Program-made: the position numbers and the translations under genes
Part shown: piece after piece, positions 1-9,857 of the stretch
Numbering within the stretch: position 1 is the stretch's first letter
Layout of the letters: each line of letters opens with the position of its first letter
Notes under the pieces: model-generated
Database searches by the model: none
The model's input: the letters and a program-made list of their open reading frames with translations, nothing else
Told to the model about the DNA's origin: nothing
From: Corynebacterium sp. NML130628
GTDB taxonomy: Bacteria > Actinomycetota > Actinomycetes > Mycobacteriales > Mycobacteriaceae
Assembly: GCF_001875665.1 (NCBI RefSeq)
Contig: NZ_MLAL01000045.1
Span: 1 to 64,000, forward strand
DNA length: 64,000 nt
Direction of reading: 5' to 3'

Positions 1-364
1 CCCGCAACCTGCACACATGACCCGAAAAATGCTCAACAATCACCCCAGACAAACCAACATGTTCAACAAACCCACCGACACCTGTCAGCAGGTGTTCAAC
101 AATCAAAACCACCGCATAATATACGCTTACATGCAATCACAGGTAAGAGAATACTAAGCAAACCGGGATTACCAGGCACGACAGGTGTCATTCGACATGC
201 GTGTGCCGGGCTATTAATGCATTGCAGTTTGATACTCAAAACCGTTAGCAGACAAGTGTTACCAACCTAAGACTTGCTACGGCGTATAAGGCAGACCTTT
301 TCGTGATCGTTGAACAGTTACTACCCCCGCGTTTTACCCCCGTTGGGTTGGGTCGAAAGTATGA
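1..364. other. AT-rich intergenic region with repeats
   Basis: No convincing gene is present. Two plus-strand frames stay open for a while only because the sequence is poor in T and G; their translations look non-coding. The stretch carries three TCAACAA direct repeats (33-39, 63-69, 96-102), a 7-base inverted repeat ACACCTG/CAGGTGT (78-84 and 89-95), another CAGGTGT copy near 190 and a possible promoter at 95-122. It probably holds control signals for whatever lies left of the window. Confidence 0.5.
95..122 (+). promoter_or_regulatory. possible sigma-A promoter
   Basis: TTCAAC (95-100) and TAATAT (117-122) are separated by 16 bases, close to a housekeeping -35/-10 pair. No gene follows on the plus strand before 1363, so the transcript, if any, is unknown. 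The site overlaps the TCAACAA repeat. Weak call based on sequence only. Confidence 0.25.
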
Positions 365-405
365 AGGGCCCGAACCAGCATGATGCTCATACTGGTCCGG
401 GCCCT
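365..405 (-). terminator. terminator downstream of sigH-rshA
   Basis: A 14-base stem with one mismatch (365-378 against 392-405) and a 13-base loop lies just after the rshA stop on the minus strand. On that strand the stem is followed by a moderately T-rich stretch (TTCATACTTTCG). It fits a rho-independent terminator for the sigH-rshA operon. Confidence 0.55.
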
Positions 406-430
406 GCAAACAGCGCCAACACGCAGCCTT

Positions 431-706
431 TTAGCGCCGCTGAATGCGTACCTCTGTGTAGGAAATTGAGGTAATAATCCGCTCCCGCAACACGCGTGGT
501 GCGTGGGCCTGCCCGCAGCAGTCTCGCACCAGGCCGCGGATCGCTTCCTCCGACTCAAGCTGGCGGAGGCAGTCCGGGCAGCTCGCTAGCTCCTGCCGGA
601 TGGCGGCGACGCGCTCCGGTGGAGTGTCGGGCTGAAACAACTCGCACAACAGCTGGTGCATGCCACGGCAGTCAGCTTCATTTGCGTGATTGTGTTCTGT
701 TGCCAT
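431..706 (-). CDS. rshA: anti-sigma factor of SigH (RshA-like, ZAS family)
   Basis: 91-residue zinc-binding anti-sigma factor of the RsrA/RshA type, expected to bind SigH in reduced cells and release it under disulfide stress. Seen: Cys13, the CPDC pair Cys43/Cys46 and Cys63-Cys64 line up with the conserved cysteines of RsrA (11, 41, 44, 61, 62). The usual zinc-binding histidine four residues before the CxxC motif is Glu39 here, so the HxxxCxxC signature is broken. The ATG overlaps the sigH stop by one base (TAATG), which implies translational coupling. Identity is well supported by position and pattern; redox sensing may be altered. Confidence 0.85.
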   Translation of the reverse strand: MATEHNHANEADCRGMHQLLCELFQPDTPPERVAAIRQELASCPDCLRQLESEEAIRGLVRDCCGQAHAPRVLRERIITSISYTEVRIQRR

Positions 707-1326
707 TACTTCTCCTCCACCTTCTGCTGCTTCAAATCCGCCATATCTGCGTGGTCGAGTCCTATGCCTTGTTCGTGTGCTACGTCTTTCAACATCTCGC
801 GTAACTGTTTTCTTCCACGGTGGAGTCGGCTCATGACGGTTCCCAGCGGAATGTCCATCACTTCCGCGATTTCCTTGTACGCCATGCCTTCGACGTCCGC
901 GTAGTAGACCACCATGCGGTAGTCCTCGTTGAGCGCGTTGAGCGCTTCGCTGATCCGCGAGTTCGGCATCGCCTTGAGCGCCTCAACCTCCGCTGATTCG
1001 AGGCCGGTCGAATCGTGTGAGCTTGTGGTGTAGAGCTGATGGTCGGTCACGTCCTCGGCTGAGGTTTCCAGCGGTCGGCGCTTCTTCTTCCTGTACGAGT
1101 TGATGTACGTGTTCGTCATGATTCGGTACATCCAGGCTTTCAGGTTGGTGCCTGGTTTGAAGCTGTCGAACGCGTTGTACGCCTTCAAGAAGGTCTCCTG
1201 CACGAGGTCTTCGGCGTCTTGGGGGTTGCGGGTCATCCGCAGCGCGCCGCCGTAGAGCTGGTCTAGCAGTGGCATCGCTTCCTCAGTAAAGCGTGTTTTG
1301 AGGTCTGTTTCGGGCATAGGGGCCAT
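706..1326 (-). CDS. sigH: RNA polymerase ECF sigma factor SigH
   Basis: 206-residue ECF sigma factor that directs the response to oxidative and heat stress in corynebacteria. Region 2 is visible near residues 18-90 ([20 protein letters not shown], then the region around [18 protein letters not shown]) and region 4 near 135-190 ([19 protein letters not shown], then [16 protein letters not shown], the -35 recognition helix). The frame is open to 1752, but homology starts at the ATG at 1326; an ATG at 1317 is an alternative. It is divergent from ybaK with only 36 bases between, and is followed by its anti-sigma factor. Confidence 0.93.
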   Translation of the reverse strand: MAPMPETDLKTRFTEEAMPLLDQLYGGALRMTRNPQDAEDLVQETFLKAYNAFDSFKPGTNLKAWMYRIMTNTYINSYRKKKRRPLETSAEDVTDHQLYTTSSHDSTGLESAEVEALKAMPNSRISEALNALNEDYRMVVYYADVEGMAYKEIAEVMDIPLGTVMSRLHRGRKQLREMLKDVAHEQGIGLDHADMADLKQQKVEEK

Positions 1327-1362
1327 TGTAGCTAGCTGGACACGCGACGTAGCATCGTCTGT

Positions 1363-1830
1363 ATGCAACGAACTCGTGCTTTGAAAGTTGTGGCGAAAAC
1401 TCCGCATAAAGTGCTGGAGTACACCGCGAGCAAGGACAATTTCGGGGAGCATTCGGCCCATGAGCTGGGGCTTGACCCGACGACGGTGCTCAAGACGCTG
1501 GTGGTGTCGAATGTGCAGGATCCGAAGAAGCTTGCGCTGTGCTGCGTGCCGGTGTCCGGGCACCTCAGTTTGAAGGCCGCGGCGAAGGCGCTGGGTTGGA
1601 AGAAAGCTGCGATGGCGGAGCCCACCCAGGCTGAGCATGCCACGGGCTATGTCGTGGGCGGGATCTCGCCGCTGGGCACGCTCAAGCGGCTCCCAGTGCT
1701 TCTCGACGCCACCATCGAGCACCTGGACGCCATCAATGTTTCCGCCGGCCAACGGGGGCTGTCCTTGCAGCTGGCGCCGGGCGATCTTGCGAAGCTGACG
1801 TCCGGGAAGTTCGCGCCGATCGGCGCCTAG
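1363..1830 (+). CDS. ybaK: Cys-tRNA(Pro)/Cys-tRNA(Cys) deacylase YbaK
   Basis: 155-residue protein of the YbaK/EbsC family, which hydrolyses Cys wrongly attached to tRNA(Pro). The single YbaK domain covers nearly the whole chain: N-terminal [15 protein letters not shown], the core VLKTLVV followed by a beta sheet, the conserved lysine in [16 protein letters not shown], and the C-terminal GGISPLG motif. TAGCAT (1350-1355) ends 7 bases before the ATG, so a leaderless mRNA is likely. The 3' end overlaps the convergent SRAP gene by 4 bases. Confidence 0.92.
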   Translation: MQRTRALKVVAKTPHKVLEYTASKDNFGEHSAHELGLDPTTVLKTLVVSNVQDPKKLALCCVPVSGHLSLKAAAKALGWKKAAMAEPTQAEHATGYVVGGISPLGTLKRLPVLLDATIEHLDAINVSAGQRGLSLQLAPGDLAKLTSGKFAPIGA

Positions 1831-2474
1831 ATCGGTTGGATAAGCTCAGGCGAGTCGTTGCGGACGTTGCCTACCTCGCGTCCGACCGCATGCCACTGCA
1901 GCTGCGGCGCAACCCGCGATGGGTGGATGAGCGCCTGGGCCTCCTCGGGTGTGCCCTTCGTCCACTGCTCAATTTCCTCTGGCAGGAGGAAAAGCGGCAG
2001 CCGGTGGTGGAGCCACGCGATGCGCTCGGCGGCATCGGTTGTGACCATGGTCGTCGAAAGCCGGTTAGCGCCGGTGTCCCAGAGTGCGGCGGCGACCAGC
2101 ATCCCGGATGACGGAGTGACGTAGTAGGGCTGCTTTTCGTGCCATTCGTAGTAGCCGTCGAGAAGCATGATGCCGCGCTGGGCGCGCATCGCATCCCGAA
2201 ACGACGGCTTTACCGCGACGGTCTCGCCGCGCGCGTTGAAGAGGGGCGGGCCGGAGTCGTCGCGTTTCCAGCTCGGCAGGAGTCCCCAGCGGGCGGCCTG
2301 GAGCAGCGCCTCGGTGCCGTGGAAGCGCACGAGCGGGACCTGGTGGGTCGGCGCGACGTTGTAGCGGGCAGGCGGCGTGCCGTCGGGGGTGAGAACCTCG
2401 CTCACACCAGGCAGCGTGCCCACAAAATCTACGAGTTGCTCGCCAGTGCTAAATAAAACGAAACGGCCACACAT
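1827..2474 (-). CDS. SOS response-associated peptidase (SRAP/YedK/HMCES family)
   Basis: 215-residue SRAP-domain protein. Members bind abasic sites in single-stranded DNA and form a protective covalent link through the N-terminal Cys after Met1 is removed. Seen: MCGRF start (Cys2), [23 protein letters not shown], the LDGYYEWHE catalytic glutamate region and the [10 protein letters not shown] histidine motif, all in family order and spacing. The start is fixed by Cys2. A CATAAT box (minus strand, 2486-2481) lies 6 bases before the ATG, overlapping the aroA promoter on the other strand. Confidence 0.92.
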   Translation of the reverse strand: MCGRFVLFSTGEQLVDFVGTLPGVSEVLTPDGTPPARYNVAPTHQVPLVRFHGTEALLQAARWGLLPSWKRDDSGPPLFNARGETVAVKPSFRDAMRAQRGIMLLDGYYEWHEKQPYYVTPSSGMLVAAALWDTGANRLSTTMVTTDAAERIAWLHHRLPLFLLPEEIEQWTKGTPEEAQALIHPSRVAPQLQWHAVGREVGNVRNDSPELIQPI

Positions 2475-2479
2475 TCCTC

Positions 2480-2488
2480 TATTATGAT
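2480..2488. promoter_or_regulatory. overlapping divergent -10 boxes of yedK-like gene and aroA
   Basis: ATTATGAT reads TATGAT for aroA (2483-2488, 7 bases before the ATG at 2496) and CATAAT for the SRAP gene (2486-2481, 6 bases before its ATG at 2474). Both genes would be leaderless and their promoters compete for the same DNA. Confidence 0.5.
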
Positions 2489-2495
2489 GTACGCC

Positions 2496-3776
2496 ATGAC
2501 TGACTTGTGGCCAGCCCCCTCAATTGCCGACCCCGTCCGCGCCACGCTCGCGCTGCCGGGGTCCAAGTCAATGACTAACCGCGCATACATTTTGGCGGCG
2601 CTGGCCTCCGGTCCGTCGACGCTCGTCGGGGCGCTACACTCCCGCGACACCGACCTCATGGAGGCGGCCCTAGCTGTGCTCGGCGTGCAGTTCACCCACA
2701 ACGCCGATACCGTCGAAGTCCAGCCAGCGCCCCTGCGCGGCGGCAATATCGACTGTGGACTGGCTGGCACCGTGATGCGCTTCGTGCCCCCCGTGGCGGC
2801 GTTCGCGCAAGGCACCACCCGCTTCGACGGCGACCCGCACGCCCGCACCCGGCCGATGGGCACCATCCTGGACGCGCTACGTCAGCTCGGCGCCGACGTC
2901 GAGGGGGAGCGCCTCCCCTTCACCGTCCACGGCACCGGCACCGTCGTAGGCGGTGACGTCCGCATCGACGCGTCCGGGTCCTCCCAGTTCGTTTCCGGTC
3001 TGCTGCTTGCCGCGGCAAGCTTCCAGCAAGGTGTCACGATCACCCACACGGGCGACTCACTGCCATCCATGCCGCACATTGATATGACGGTGGAGATGCT
3101 GCGCGAAGCGGGCGTCGAAACGCACTACGAGGACGGAACCTGGCGCGTGGCCCCGCAGGAGATCCGCGGGCGACGCTGGGACATCGAGCCGGACCTCTCG
3201 AACGCGACGCCGTTTTTGGCCGCCGCGGCGGTCACCGGCGGCGAGGTCCGCATCGAGCACTGGCCCGTGCAGACGACGCAGCCTGGCGACGCCATCCGCA
3301 ACATCCTGGAGCAGATGGGCTGCGAAGTCGAGCTCCTGGAGGCCGAGAACGGCAACACGCTGCGCGTTCAAGGCCCCACACCGGGAACGCTGCGGGGCGT
3401 AACCCTCAACATGGGCGACATCGGCGAGCTCACGCCGACCGTCGCCGCACTGGCGACGCAGGCGGCGACCCCCTCGGAGCTGACCGGCATCGCGCACCTG
3501 CGCGGCCACGAAACGGACCGGCTCGCCGCGCTCACCACGGAGATCAACAGGCTTGGCGGCTCCTGCGAGGAGCTTGAAGACGGCCTCCGCATCCACCCGC
3601 AGTCCCTCCGCGGCGGCGTGTGGCACTCCTACGACGATCACCGCATGGCCACCGCCGGCGCAATCATTGGCCTGCGCACCCCAAATGTGCAGGTGGAAAA
3701 CATCGCAACGACCGCAAAAACGCTCCCCGACTTCCCCACGATGTGGCACACCGCGCTCGGGCACGAAGAAGCATAG
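2496..3776 (+). CDS. aroA: 3-phosphoshikimate 1-carboxyvinyltransferase (EPSP synthase)
   Basis: 426-residue EPSP synthase, the sixth step of the shikimate pathway, which transfers enolpyruvate from PEP to shikimate 3-phosphate. Motifs: [11 protein letters not shown] (substrate-binding Lys/Ser/Arg), [36 protein letters not shown], and the C-terminal SYDDHRMAT. Upstream in-frame ATGs at 2484 and 2487 exist, but the TATGAT box sits over them, so the ATG at 2496 is the likelier leaderless start. rsgA follows 10 bases later, so the two are probably co-transcribed. Confidence 0.95.
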   Translation: MTDLWPAPSIADPVRATLALPGSKSMTNRAYILAALASGPSTLVGALHSRDTDLMEAALAVLGVQFTHNADTVEVQPAPLRGGNIDCGLAGTVMRFVPPVAAFAQGTTRFDGDPHARTRPMGTILDALRQLGADVEGERLPFTVHGTGTVVGGDVRIDASGSSQFVSGLLLAAASFQQGVTITHTGDSLPSMPHIDMTVEMLREAGVETHYEDGTWRVAPQEIRGRRWDIEPDLSNATPFLAAAAVTGGEVRIEHWPVQTTQPGDAIRNILEQMGCEVELLEAENGNTLRVQGPTPGTLRGVTLNMGDIGELTPTVAALATQAATPSELTGIAHLRGHETDRLAALTTEINRLGGSCEELEDGLRIHPQSLRGGVWHSYDDHRMATAGAIIGLRTPNVQVENIATTAKTLPDFPTMWHTALGHEEA

Positions 3777-3786
3777 AAAGAACCTC

Positions 3787-4809
3787 ATGGCACGCCGCAA
3801 GTTCAGCGATTACGACGAATCCGACGTCCGCGTCCGCCCCGGGCGCGGCTCACGCCCCCGCACCAAGGACCGACCCTCCTACGAGGACGCGCTCACCGGG
3901 ATGGTGGTCACCAAAGACAGGGGGCGCTGGGGCGTCATGCTGGACAACGGCACCCTAGTGAACTGTATGCGGGCACGCCACCTGAAGCGCACCAGCATCG
4001 AAGTCGGCGACCGGGTCAGCGTCGTGGGTGATACCAGCGGACGCAAGGACACGCTCGCCCGCATCGTGCAGCGCGCCGACCGCACCTCTGTACTCCGCCG
4101 CACTGCCGACGACACCGACCCCTTCGAGCGCGTCGTCGTTGCCAACGCTGAGTTGCTACTCATCGTGGTCGCCGCCGCCGACCCACCACCACGCACGGGC
4201 CTGGTGGAGCGGGCGCTTATCGCCGCGTTCGTCGGCGACGTGCGCCCCATCGTCTGTATGACCAAGACCGACCTCGCGCGCCCGGACGAATTCATCGCCG
4301 AAATCGAGGACCTCAACGTCGAAGTCCTCACCGTAGGCATCGACGACCCCCTCGACCAGCTCACGCAACGCCTCGCCGGGCACGTGTCCGCCTGCATCGG
4401 CCACTCCGGCGTAGGCAAGTCGACGCTGGTCAACCGCCTCGTACCGGACGCGCAACGCGAAACCGGGGACGTCTCCGGCGTCGGCAAAGGCCGTCACACC
4501 TCAACGCAATCCGTGGCACTCGAGCTGCCTGGTGGCGGCTGGATCATCGACACGCCGGGTATCCGCTCGTTCGGCCTGGCGCACGTCTCCCCCGACCAGG
4601 TCATCGACGTCTTCCCCGAGCTCGCCGAGGCAGCCCAGGACTGCCCCCGCGGCTGCACGCACGCCGGCCCGCCCACGGACCCGGAGTGCTCCTGGGACGC
4701 CCTCGAGGGCGGGGCGCTGTCGCGCCGCGTCGCCGCAGTCCGGCGCCTGCTGAGCGCACTGCGCTCCAACAACGAGTGGGAACTAAAGCAGCTCGACGAG
4801 GAACGGTAG
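3787..4809 (+). CDS. rsgA: ribosome small subunit-dependent GTPase A
   Basis: 340-residue circularly permuted GTPase that helps the late maturation of the 30S subunit. Domain order: an OB fold (about 35-105), the permuted GTPase with G4 MTKTD near 160, G1 GHSGVGKSTLVN near 205, G2/G3 GRHTSTQ and DTPGIRSFG near 240-260, and a zinc-binding end with CPRGCTH and a further Cys (PECSW). The ATG at 3787 follows an AGAAAGAA ribosome site just after the aroA stop. Overlaps the convergent gene at 4783-5277 by 27 bases. Confidence 0.95.
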   Translation: MARRKFSDYDESDVRVRPGRGSRPRTKDRPSYEDALTGMVVTKDRGRWGVMLDNGTLVNCMRARHLKRTSIEVGDRVSVVGDTSGRKDTLARIVQRADRTSVLRRTADDTDPFERVVVANAELLLIVVAAADPPPRTGLVERALIAAFVGDVRPIVCMTKTDLARPDEFIAEIEDLNVEVLTVGIDDPLDQLTQRLAGHVSACIGHSGVGKSTLVNRLVPDAQRETGDVSGVGKGRHTSTQSVALELPGGGWIIDTPGIRSFGLAHVSPDQVIDVFPELAEAAQDCPRGCTHAGPPTDPECSWDALEGGALSRRVAAVRRLLSALRSNNEWELKQLDEER

Positions 4810-5277
4810 CTCGCTGACGTCATAGAACGCCAGGTAGTTATCCTGGGCGTCCCCGACAGCCAGCTCCGCGTCCTCATCCCCGAGGTCGGCGGCATCGATA
4901 TGCTCGATAGCTTTCGCCGTCGCCGCTTCCGCCTCCGCCAGGTCGATGTGAATCGCGGCAACGTCCTCCAGCGCCACCGGCCCCGCTACCCGCACCACGG
5001 AATCCCCCATGTCGTCGGCTTCCTCCGCCTCCACGTCCGCAGAGATCACCACGCGGCGGTGCGGGAAACGATCCTGGTCACCAATTGCCAGCAGGCGGAT
5101 CGAGGCCAGCGCGGCGTCGTCAAACGCTACTGCCTCGATCTCCTCCTCATCGCCCGAGGTGAAGAACTCATGCAGCGCCGTCGTCGCAGCAAAGCCCCAC
5201 CCGTTGCGAGGGTGCACAACTTTGTCAGCAGCGAGCCCCTCCACCATGGAGAACGTCGCGGGGATGTAGACACGCAT
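4783..5277 (-). CDS. conserved actinobacterial protein (DUF6912-like)
   Basis: 164-residue acidic soluble protein without signal peptide or membrane segment. It begins MRVYIPATFSMVE and has an alternating beta/alpha pattern; it resembles the DUF6912 family of corynebacteria, whose function is unknown. Its ATG overlaps the stop of the HAD gene (TAATG), so the two are translationally coupled. The 3' end overlaps rsgA. Confidence 0.7.
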   Translation of the reverse strand: MRVYIPATFSMVEGLAADKVVHPRNGWGFAATTALHEFFTSGDEEEIEAVAFDDAALASIRLLAIGDQDRFPHRRVVISADVEAEEADDMGDSVVRVAGPVALEDVAAIHIDLAEAEAATAKAIEHIDAADLGDEDAELAVGDAQDNYLAFYDVSELPFLVELL

Positions 5278-5690
5278 TAAAACTCTCCCTCGATATTGAA
5301 CAGCGTCTGGATCTCCACCGCGGTGCGGTCAAACGCCGTGTGCAAAATCGCGATCATGCCGCACTCGACGGCCGAGCGGACGTTCATGATGTCGTCGTCG
5401 ATCATGACGCAGTCGTTCATCGGAACATCCAGGGCATCCGCCGCGGCCTGGAACGCAGCCGGGGACGGCTTCTCCGCGCCGATGTCACCCGAGAGCACCA
5501 CCGCGTCCACGACACCGCGGAACGCCCAGTCGCGCACCGCGTCCGCCATCTGACCCTCGGACTCCTCGTTGGACAAAATGCCGACAGCCTTGTCTTTTTC
5601 CTTCACAGCCTCAATAAGCTGTTGCCACCGGCGCTGGTCCTCCTGGTCCTGGTCCAACACGCCTGCGTAGTCAATAATGAGTCCCTGCAT
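5277..5690 (-). CDS. HAD-like hydrolase superfamily protein
   Basis: 137-residue small HAD-fold protein. Motif I is IIDYAGVL at residues 5-12 (Asp7 would be the nucleophile), motif II ILSNEES, motif III Lys in GAEKPSP, motif IV MIDDDIMNVRSA. The second aspartate of the classic DxDx(T/V) motif is Ala9, as in HAD subgroups that are not typical phosphatases, and the cap is minimal. The substrate cannot be predicted. First gene of a two-gene operon with the DUF6912-like protein. Confidence 0.75.
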   Translation of the reverse strand: MQGLIIDYAGVLDQDQEDQRRWQQLIEAVKEKDKAVGILSNEESEGQMADAVRDWAFRGVVDAVVLSGDIGAEKPSPAAFQAAADALDVPMNDCVMIDDDIMNVRSAVECGMIAILHTAFDRTAVEIQTLFNIEGEF

Positions 5691-5840
5691 CTGGACGCCT
5701 CAATTCCTGTACTTCGTTTTGCTTCTTCTGCAGTGCACACCAAGGTGCGCAAATTCTCCTAGCGCCATCACGGCGCGAACGTGCACAATACTACCTACCA
5801 GCACGCGACGCCGTGCACAACGATACGAAAGGACCCCGCC

Positions 5841-6248
5841 GTGACCTACTACCCCGCACCCGGCCACCAGCATGTCCAGCTGCTCGTTCCCTCCCCAAAA
5901 CGCAAAGAACGCGCCACGGAGGCCCAGCGACGCCAAGCAAGGTACTCCCCCAGCGATCCACGTCGCACCACCCCAAACGTCGCACCGCTCGTGCGCACGG
6001 CACTCGCAGCGAGCTTCGGAGCCACAAACCTCCGCGCACTTCGCGCCGACCGCTTTTCGACGGCCGCACGCACCAATGTCCGCGCCTACCGGCGCTTCCA
6101 ACAGCAACACGCGGGCCCGCCACGCATCGTGACCTGCCACGCCCGCGACGGCGGCGAGTTCTTCGGCACCGTCGCCACCGGCCAAAAACGGTTCGGGTTC
6201 GTGGCAAAAATGGACAAAGGCCGGTTAGTGTCCTTCAAAATTCTGTAA
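5841..6248 (+). CDS. Rv3235 family protein
   Basis: 135-residue basic protein of the small actinobacterial family named after Rv3235, which also lies beside secA in mycobacteria; function unknown. The C-terminal third (VRAYRRFQQQH to GRLVSFKIL) is the conserved part; the N-terminus is Arg/Pro-rich and probably disordered. GTG at 5841 is preferred because GAAAGGA lies 8 bases upstream; an ATG at 5781 lacks a site. Two CGTGCACAA copies (5780-5788, 5812-5820) lie upstream. Convergent with secA. Confidence 0.7.
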   Translation: MTYYPAPGHQHVQLLVPSPKRKERATEAQRRQARYSPSDPRRTTPNVAPLVRTALAASFGATNLRALRADRFSTAARTNVRAYRRFQQQHAGPPRIVTCHARDGGEFFGTVATGQKRFGFVAKMDKGRLVSFKIL

Positions 6249-6282
6249 GTGACACCACCCGGCCAGAGCCTACCTATCGAAC

Positions 6283-8823
6283 TTAGGCCTGCGCAGTTGC
6301 TTCCTCCGCGGATTCGAACTGCTTGCGCATCATGAAGAGCTGGCGCACCGTCTCTTCCTGGATCGCCTCGTTCATAGCGTTGAACATGTCGCCGCCTTCC
6401 TTCTGGTATTCAACCAGCGGGTCGCGCTGCGCCATCGCACGCAGGCCAATGCCCTCCTTGAGGTAATCCATCTCGTAGAGGTGCTCGCGCCACTTCGTGT
6501 CGATGATCGGCAGGATCACCATGCGCTCAACGTTACGCATCTGCTCCTCGCCGCCGATCTCGGAGACGTTCGCCTCGAGCTGATCGTACTGCGCCTGAGC
6601 GTCGTCGATGAGCGCCTCGCGCAGTTGCTCAGCGGTGAGCTCGCCCGGCTTGCCGTACTCGTCGCCGTCGATAATCTCCTGGGCCGTCTTCGACGGGCCG
6701 TACAGGGACTCAAGCGCGTGCCAGAGCTCCTGCAGGTCCCAGTCCTCGACGTAGCCCTCCATCGTCGCGCCATCCACGTACGCACCGACGGTCGCGCTAA
6801 TCATGCGGCGGATCTGGTCCTTAATGTCTTTCGACGCCAAGATCTCCTGGCGCTCACCGTAGACCACCTTGCGCTGCTCGTTGAGCACCTCGTCGTACTT
6901 CAGGACGTTCTTACGCATCTCGAAGTTCTGGTTCTCAACCTGCGACTGTGCGCCCTTAATCGCGTTCGAGACCATCTTCGCCTCAATCGGAACGTCGTCC
7001 GGAACGTTGAGACGATTCATCATGTTTTCCATCGACTGGCCGACGAAGCGGACCATCAGCTCATCGCGCATCGACAGGTAGAAACGGGTCTCACCCGGGT
7101 CACCCTGACGGCCAGAACGGCCGCGCAGCTGGTTATCAATACGGCGGGACTCGTGGCGCTCCGTACCGATCACGTACAGGCCACCAGCCTCACGCACCTC
7201 ATCACCGAGCTGCTTCGAGCGCTCCTTCGCCTTCGGCAGTTGCTCGTTCCAGGCTTCCTGGTAGCGCTCCTCGTCCTCGAACGGGTCAAGGCCTTGCTCC
7301 TGCAGCTTCGCGTCCAGCAGGATTTCCGGGTTGCCACCTAGCACGATATCGGTACCACGACCAGCCATGTTCGTAGAGACCGTCACCTTCGACGGCAGAC
7401 CAGCCTCCGCAATAATGCGGCCTTCTTCCTCGTGGTGCTTCGCGTTGAGCACATTGTGCTTAATGCCCTTGCGCGTCAGCAGCTGCGAAAGGTACTCCGA
7501 GCGCTCCACCGAGGTAGTACCGACCAGCACCGGCTGGCCCTTCTCCACGTGCTCCGCGATATCCTCCGCAACAGCAGCGAACTTTGCTTCCTGCGTCTTG
7601 TAGATCAGATCGTCGCGGTCCGCACGCTGGTTCGGACGGTTCGGCGGAATCTGCACAACGTCCATCTTGTAGATCTGGTGCAGCTCCGCCGCCTCGGTCT
7701 CAGCGGTACCGGTCATGCCGGCCAGCTTGTTGTAGAGGCGGAAGTAGTTCTGCAGCGTCACCGTCGCCAGCGTCTGGTTCTCGTTCTTGATCTCGACGTT
7801 TTCCTTCGCCTCGATCGCCTGGTGCATGCCCTCGTTGTAACGACGGCCAGCAAGCACACGGCCCGTGAAGCTATCGACGATCATGACCTCACCCTGGCGG
7901 ATGATATAGTCCTTATCGCGCTCGAAGAGCTCCTTCGCCTTGATCGCGTTATTCAGGTAGCTCACCAGCTGCGAGTGTTCAGGCGCGTACAGGTTGTCAA
8001 TGCCCAACTGGTCCTCAACGAACTCCACGCCTTCCTCAGAGATGCCAATGGTGCGCTTGCGGTGGTCCACCTCATAGTGGATGCCCTCGCGCATACGCGG
8101 TGCAAGCTGTGCGAACACGGTGTAGAACTGGCTGGAACCATCAACCGGACCGGAAATAATCAGCGGGGTACGAGCTTCGTCGATAAGAATCGAGTCAACC
8201 TCATCCACGATGGCGAAGTTGTGGCCGCGCTGCACCATGTCATTGACAGAGCGGGTCATGTTGTCACGCAGGTAGTCAAAGCCGAGCTCGTTGTTGGTGC
8301 CGTACGTAATCGCGGCGTCGTACGCCTTCTTGCGCTCCTGCGGGCGCATATCGGACAAGATGACGCCCACGTCAAGGCCCAGGAAGTGGTGAACACGACC
8401 CATCATCTCGGCGTCACGCTTTGCCAGGTAGTCGTTGACGGTGACAATGTGCACGCCCTTGCCACCCAAACCATTGAGGTAGGCAGGCAGCACGGAGGTC
8501 AGCGTCTTACCTTCACCAGTTTTCATCTCGGCGACGGAGCCGAAGTGCAGCGCGGCACCACCCATGATCTGCACCTTGTAGTGCTTCTGCCCCAGCACGC
8601 GCCAAGATGCCTCGCGGGCTGTCGCGAACGCATCGAGCAAAATGTCGTCGAGCGAAGCGCCGTCTGCAATCTTTTGCTTAAACTCTTCCGTTTTGGCCTT
8701 CAGCTCGTCATCTGTGAGTGCCGCGTACTCCTCTTCAAGATCGATGACTTGATCAGCGATCTTCGAGAGACGTTTTACCGTACGCCCTTCACCCGCACGC
8801 AGCAGTTTCGACAGTCCAAACAC
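6283..8823 (-). CDS. secA: preprotein translocase ATPase SecA (SecA1)
   Basis: 846-residue housekeeping SecA, the ATPase that drives unfolded preproteins through SecYEG. Walker A MKTGEGKT near residue 102, the DEVD motif near 205, the preprotein cross-linking domain 220-370, GTDIVLGG and the arginine finger region [17 protein letters not shown] near 580, and the helical scaffold/wing domain after 610. It lacks the C-terminal zinc-binding Cys cluster, as usual for actinobacterial SecA1. GTG at 8823 is chosen because GAAGGA precedes it and homology starts [12 protein letters not shown] at 8841 is less likely. A possible promoter (TTGCCC 8934-8929, TACAAT 8909-8904) lies upstream. Confidence 0.97.
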   Translation of the reverse strand: MFGLSKLLRAGEGRTVKRLSKIADQVIDLEEEYAALTDDELKAKTEEFKQKIADGASLDDILLDAFATAREASWRVLGQKHYKVQIMGGAALHFGSVAEMKTGEGKTLTSVLPAYLNGLGGKGVHIVTVNDYLAKRDAEMMGRVHHFLGLDVGVILSDMRPQERKKAYDAAITYGTNNELGFDYLRDNMTRSVNDMVQRGHNFAIVDEVDSILIDEARTPLIISGPVDGSSQFYTVFAQLAPRMREGIHYEVDHRKRTIGISEEGVEFVEDQLGIDNLYAPEHSQLVSYLNNAIKAKELFERDKDYIIRQGEVMIVDSFTGRVLAGRRYNEGMHQAIEAKENVEIKNENQTLATVTLQNYFRLYNKLAGMTGTAETEAAELHQIYKMDVVQIPPNRPNQRADRDDLIYKTQEAKFAAVAEDIAEHVEKGQPVLVGTTSVERSEYLSQLLTRKGIKHNVLNAKHHEEEGRIIAEAGLPSKVTVSTNMAGRGTDIVLGGNPEILLDAKLQEQGLDPFEDEERYQEAWNEQLPKAKERSKQLGDEVREAGGLYVIGTERHESRRIDNQLRGRSGRQGDPGETRFYLSMRDELMVRFVGQSMENMMNRLNVPDDVPIEAKMVSNAIKGAQSQVENQNFEMRKNVLKYDEVLNEQRKVVYGERQEILASKDIKDQIRRMISATVGAYVDGATMEGYVEDWDLQELWHALESLYGPSKTAQEIIDGDEYGKPGELTAEQLREALIDDAQAQYDQLEANVSEIGGEEQMRNVERMVILPIIDTKWREHLYEMDYLKEGIGLRAMAQRDPLVEYQKEGGDMFNAMNEAIQEETVRQLFMMRKQFESAEEATAQA

Positions 8824-9035
8824 GTTTCTAGAATCCTTCAAAAGTTAGAAAAACAAAGCGATCACGCCAGCTCTACGCGCTGCTTTTTATGTACCAATCG
8901 GCCATTGTACGCACGCGTCAACGAAAACGGGCAATCATGGCTGGTGGAATGAATAAGAAAAGAATGTGAAAACGCCGCCCACCCGTACAAGCTGTTTGCT
9001 TACACGGAGAGGCGACGAATCATATAGTGGCGACG

Positions 9036-9728
9036 CTACTTCTCGTCGTTTGCCTTGACCTCATCTTCTGGGGCCAAGGTGATCAAACCGTAGTCGTACG
9101 CGTGGCGGCGGTACACAACTGCCGGGCGCTTCGACTCTTCGTCGATGAAGAGGTAGAAGTCGTGGCCGACCAGCTCCATCTCGGAGAGGGCGTCGTCAAC
9201 GCTGATCGGGGTATCCGGGTGCAGCTTACGACGCACAACCTGGCCGAGCGGCGCATCTTCAATAGTGCCGGCGTATGGGTCCGTGTCGTACTTTCCGTGA
9301 GTCTGCTTCGCGCGTGCATCCTCTGCCTCGTGCACGAGCTCAGCTGCGATCTCGCCGGTGGACTTCGGAGCGCGGTGGCCGGAGCGAGCAATCTCGCGAC
9401 GGACCTTGACCTTACGCAAGGAACGCTCCAGCTTGCCCAGCGCGGATTCAAGCGCTGCGTAGAAGCTGTCTTCCTTGGCCTCTGCACGTGCCAGGTGGCC
9501 CTTGCCGGTCGCAGTAATCTGCACGCGCTGTGCCTGCGCCTCACGACGAGGGTTCGGCTCATGCTGCAGCTCAACGTGGAAGAACGTCAACGATGGGTCA
9601 AGCTTCTCGATCTTGGCAAGCTTGGTGTTGACGCGCTCTTGGAAATGCTCTGGGACCTCGACGTTACGGCCAGTAATCGTAACCTGGGCTGCTGGTGCGA
9701 TTCCGTCGGTGTGCTCTGCAGAAGTCAT
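9036..9728 (-). CDS. hpf: ribosome hibernation-promoting factor, long form
   Basis: 230-residue long-form HPF/RaiA that dimerises 70S ribosomes in stationary phase. N-terminal domain VTITGRNVEVPEHFQERV to about residue 110 (S30AE fold), a charged linker, and the C-terminal dimerisation domain from about 165 (VVRRKLHPDTPISVDDA to YGLITLAP). ATG at 9728 follows GGGAGGAAGC; upstream in-frame codons have no ribosome site. The gap of about 210 bases to secA probably carries the secA promoter. Confidence 0.93.
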   Translation of the reverse strand: MTSAEHTDGIAPAAQVTITGRNVEVPEHFQERVNTKLAKIEKLDPSLTFFHVELQHEPNPRREAQAQRVQITATGKGHLARAEAKEDSFYAALESALGKLERSLRKVKVRREIARSGHRAPKSTGEIAAELVHEAEDARAKQTHGKYDTDPYAGTIEDAPLGQVVRRKLHPDTPISVDDALSEMELVGHDFYLFIDEESKRPAVVYRRHAYDYGLITLAPEDEVKANDEK

Positions 9729-9857
9729 CTGCTTCCTCCCTAGCGTTGTTGGAACTGGGTCTATCACCACTATACAACTGGTAATAACCAATGGCTACGC
9801 AATGGTGTAAAACTCCCTGCCAGTTTGCTACCAGCGAACACCGCGCCTGCAGTGCTG

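Noticed and set aside
1-268. Open frame 1 at the left edge as a 3' gene end
   Set aside because: Composition is intergenic, two frames are open together and the translation lacks any protein character.
7432-8952. A 506-codon open frame antisense to secA
   Set aside because: It mirrors the codon pattern of secA, shows no domain and is a shadow of high-GC coding DNA.
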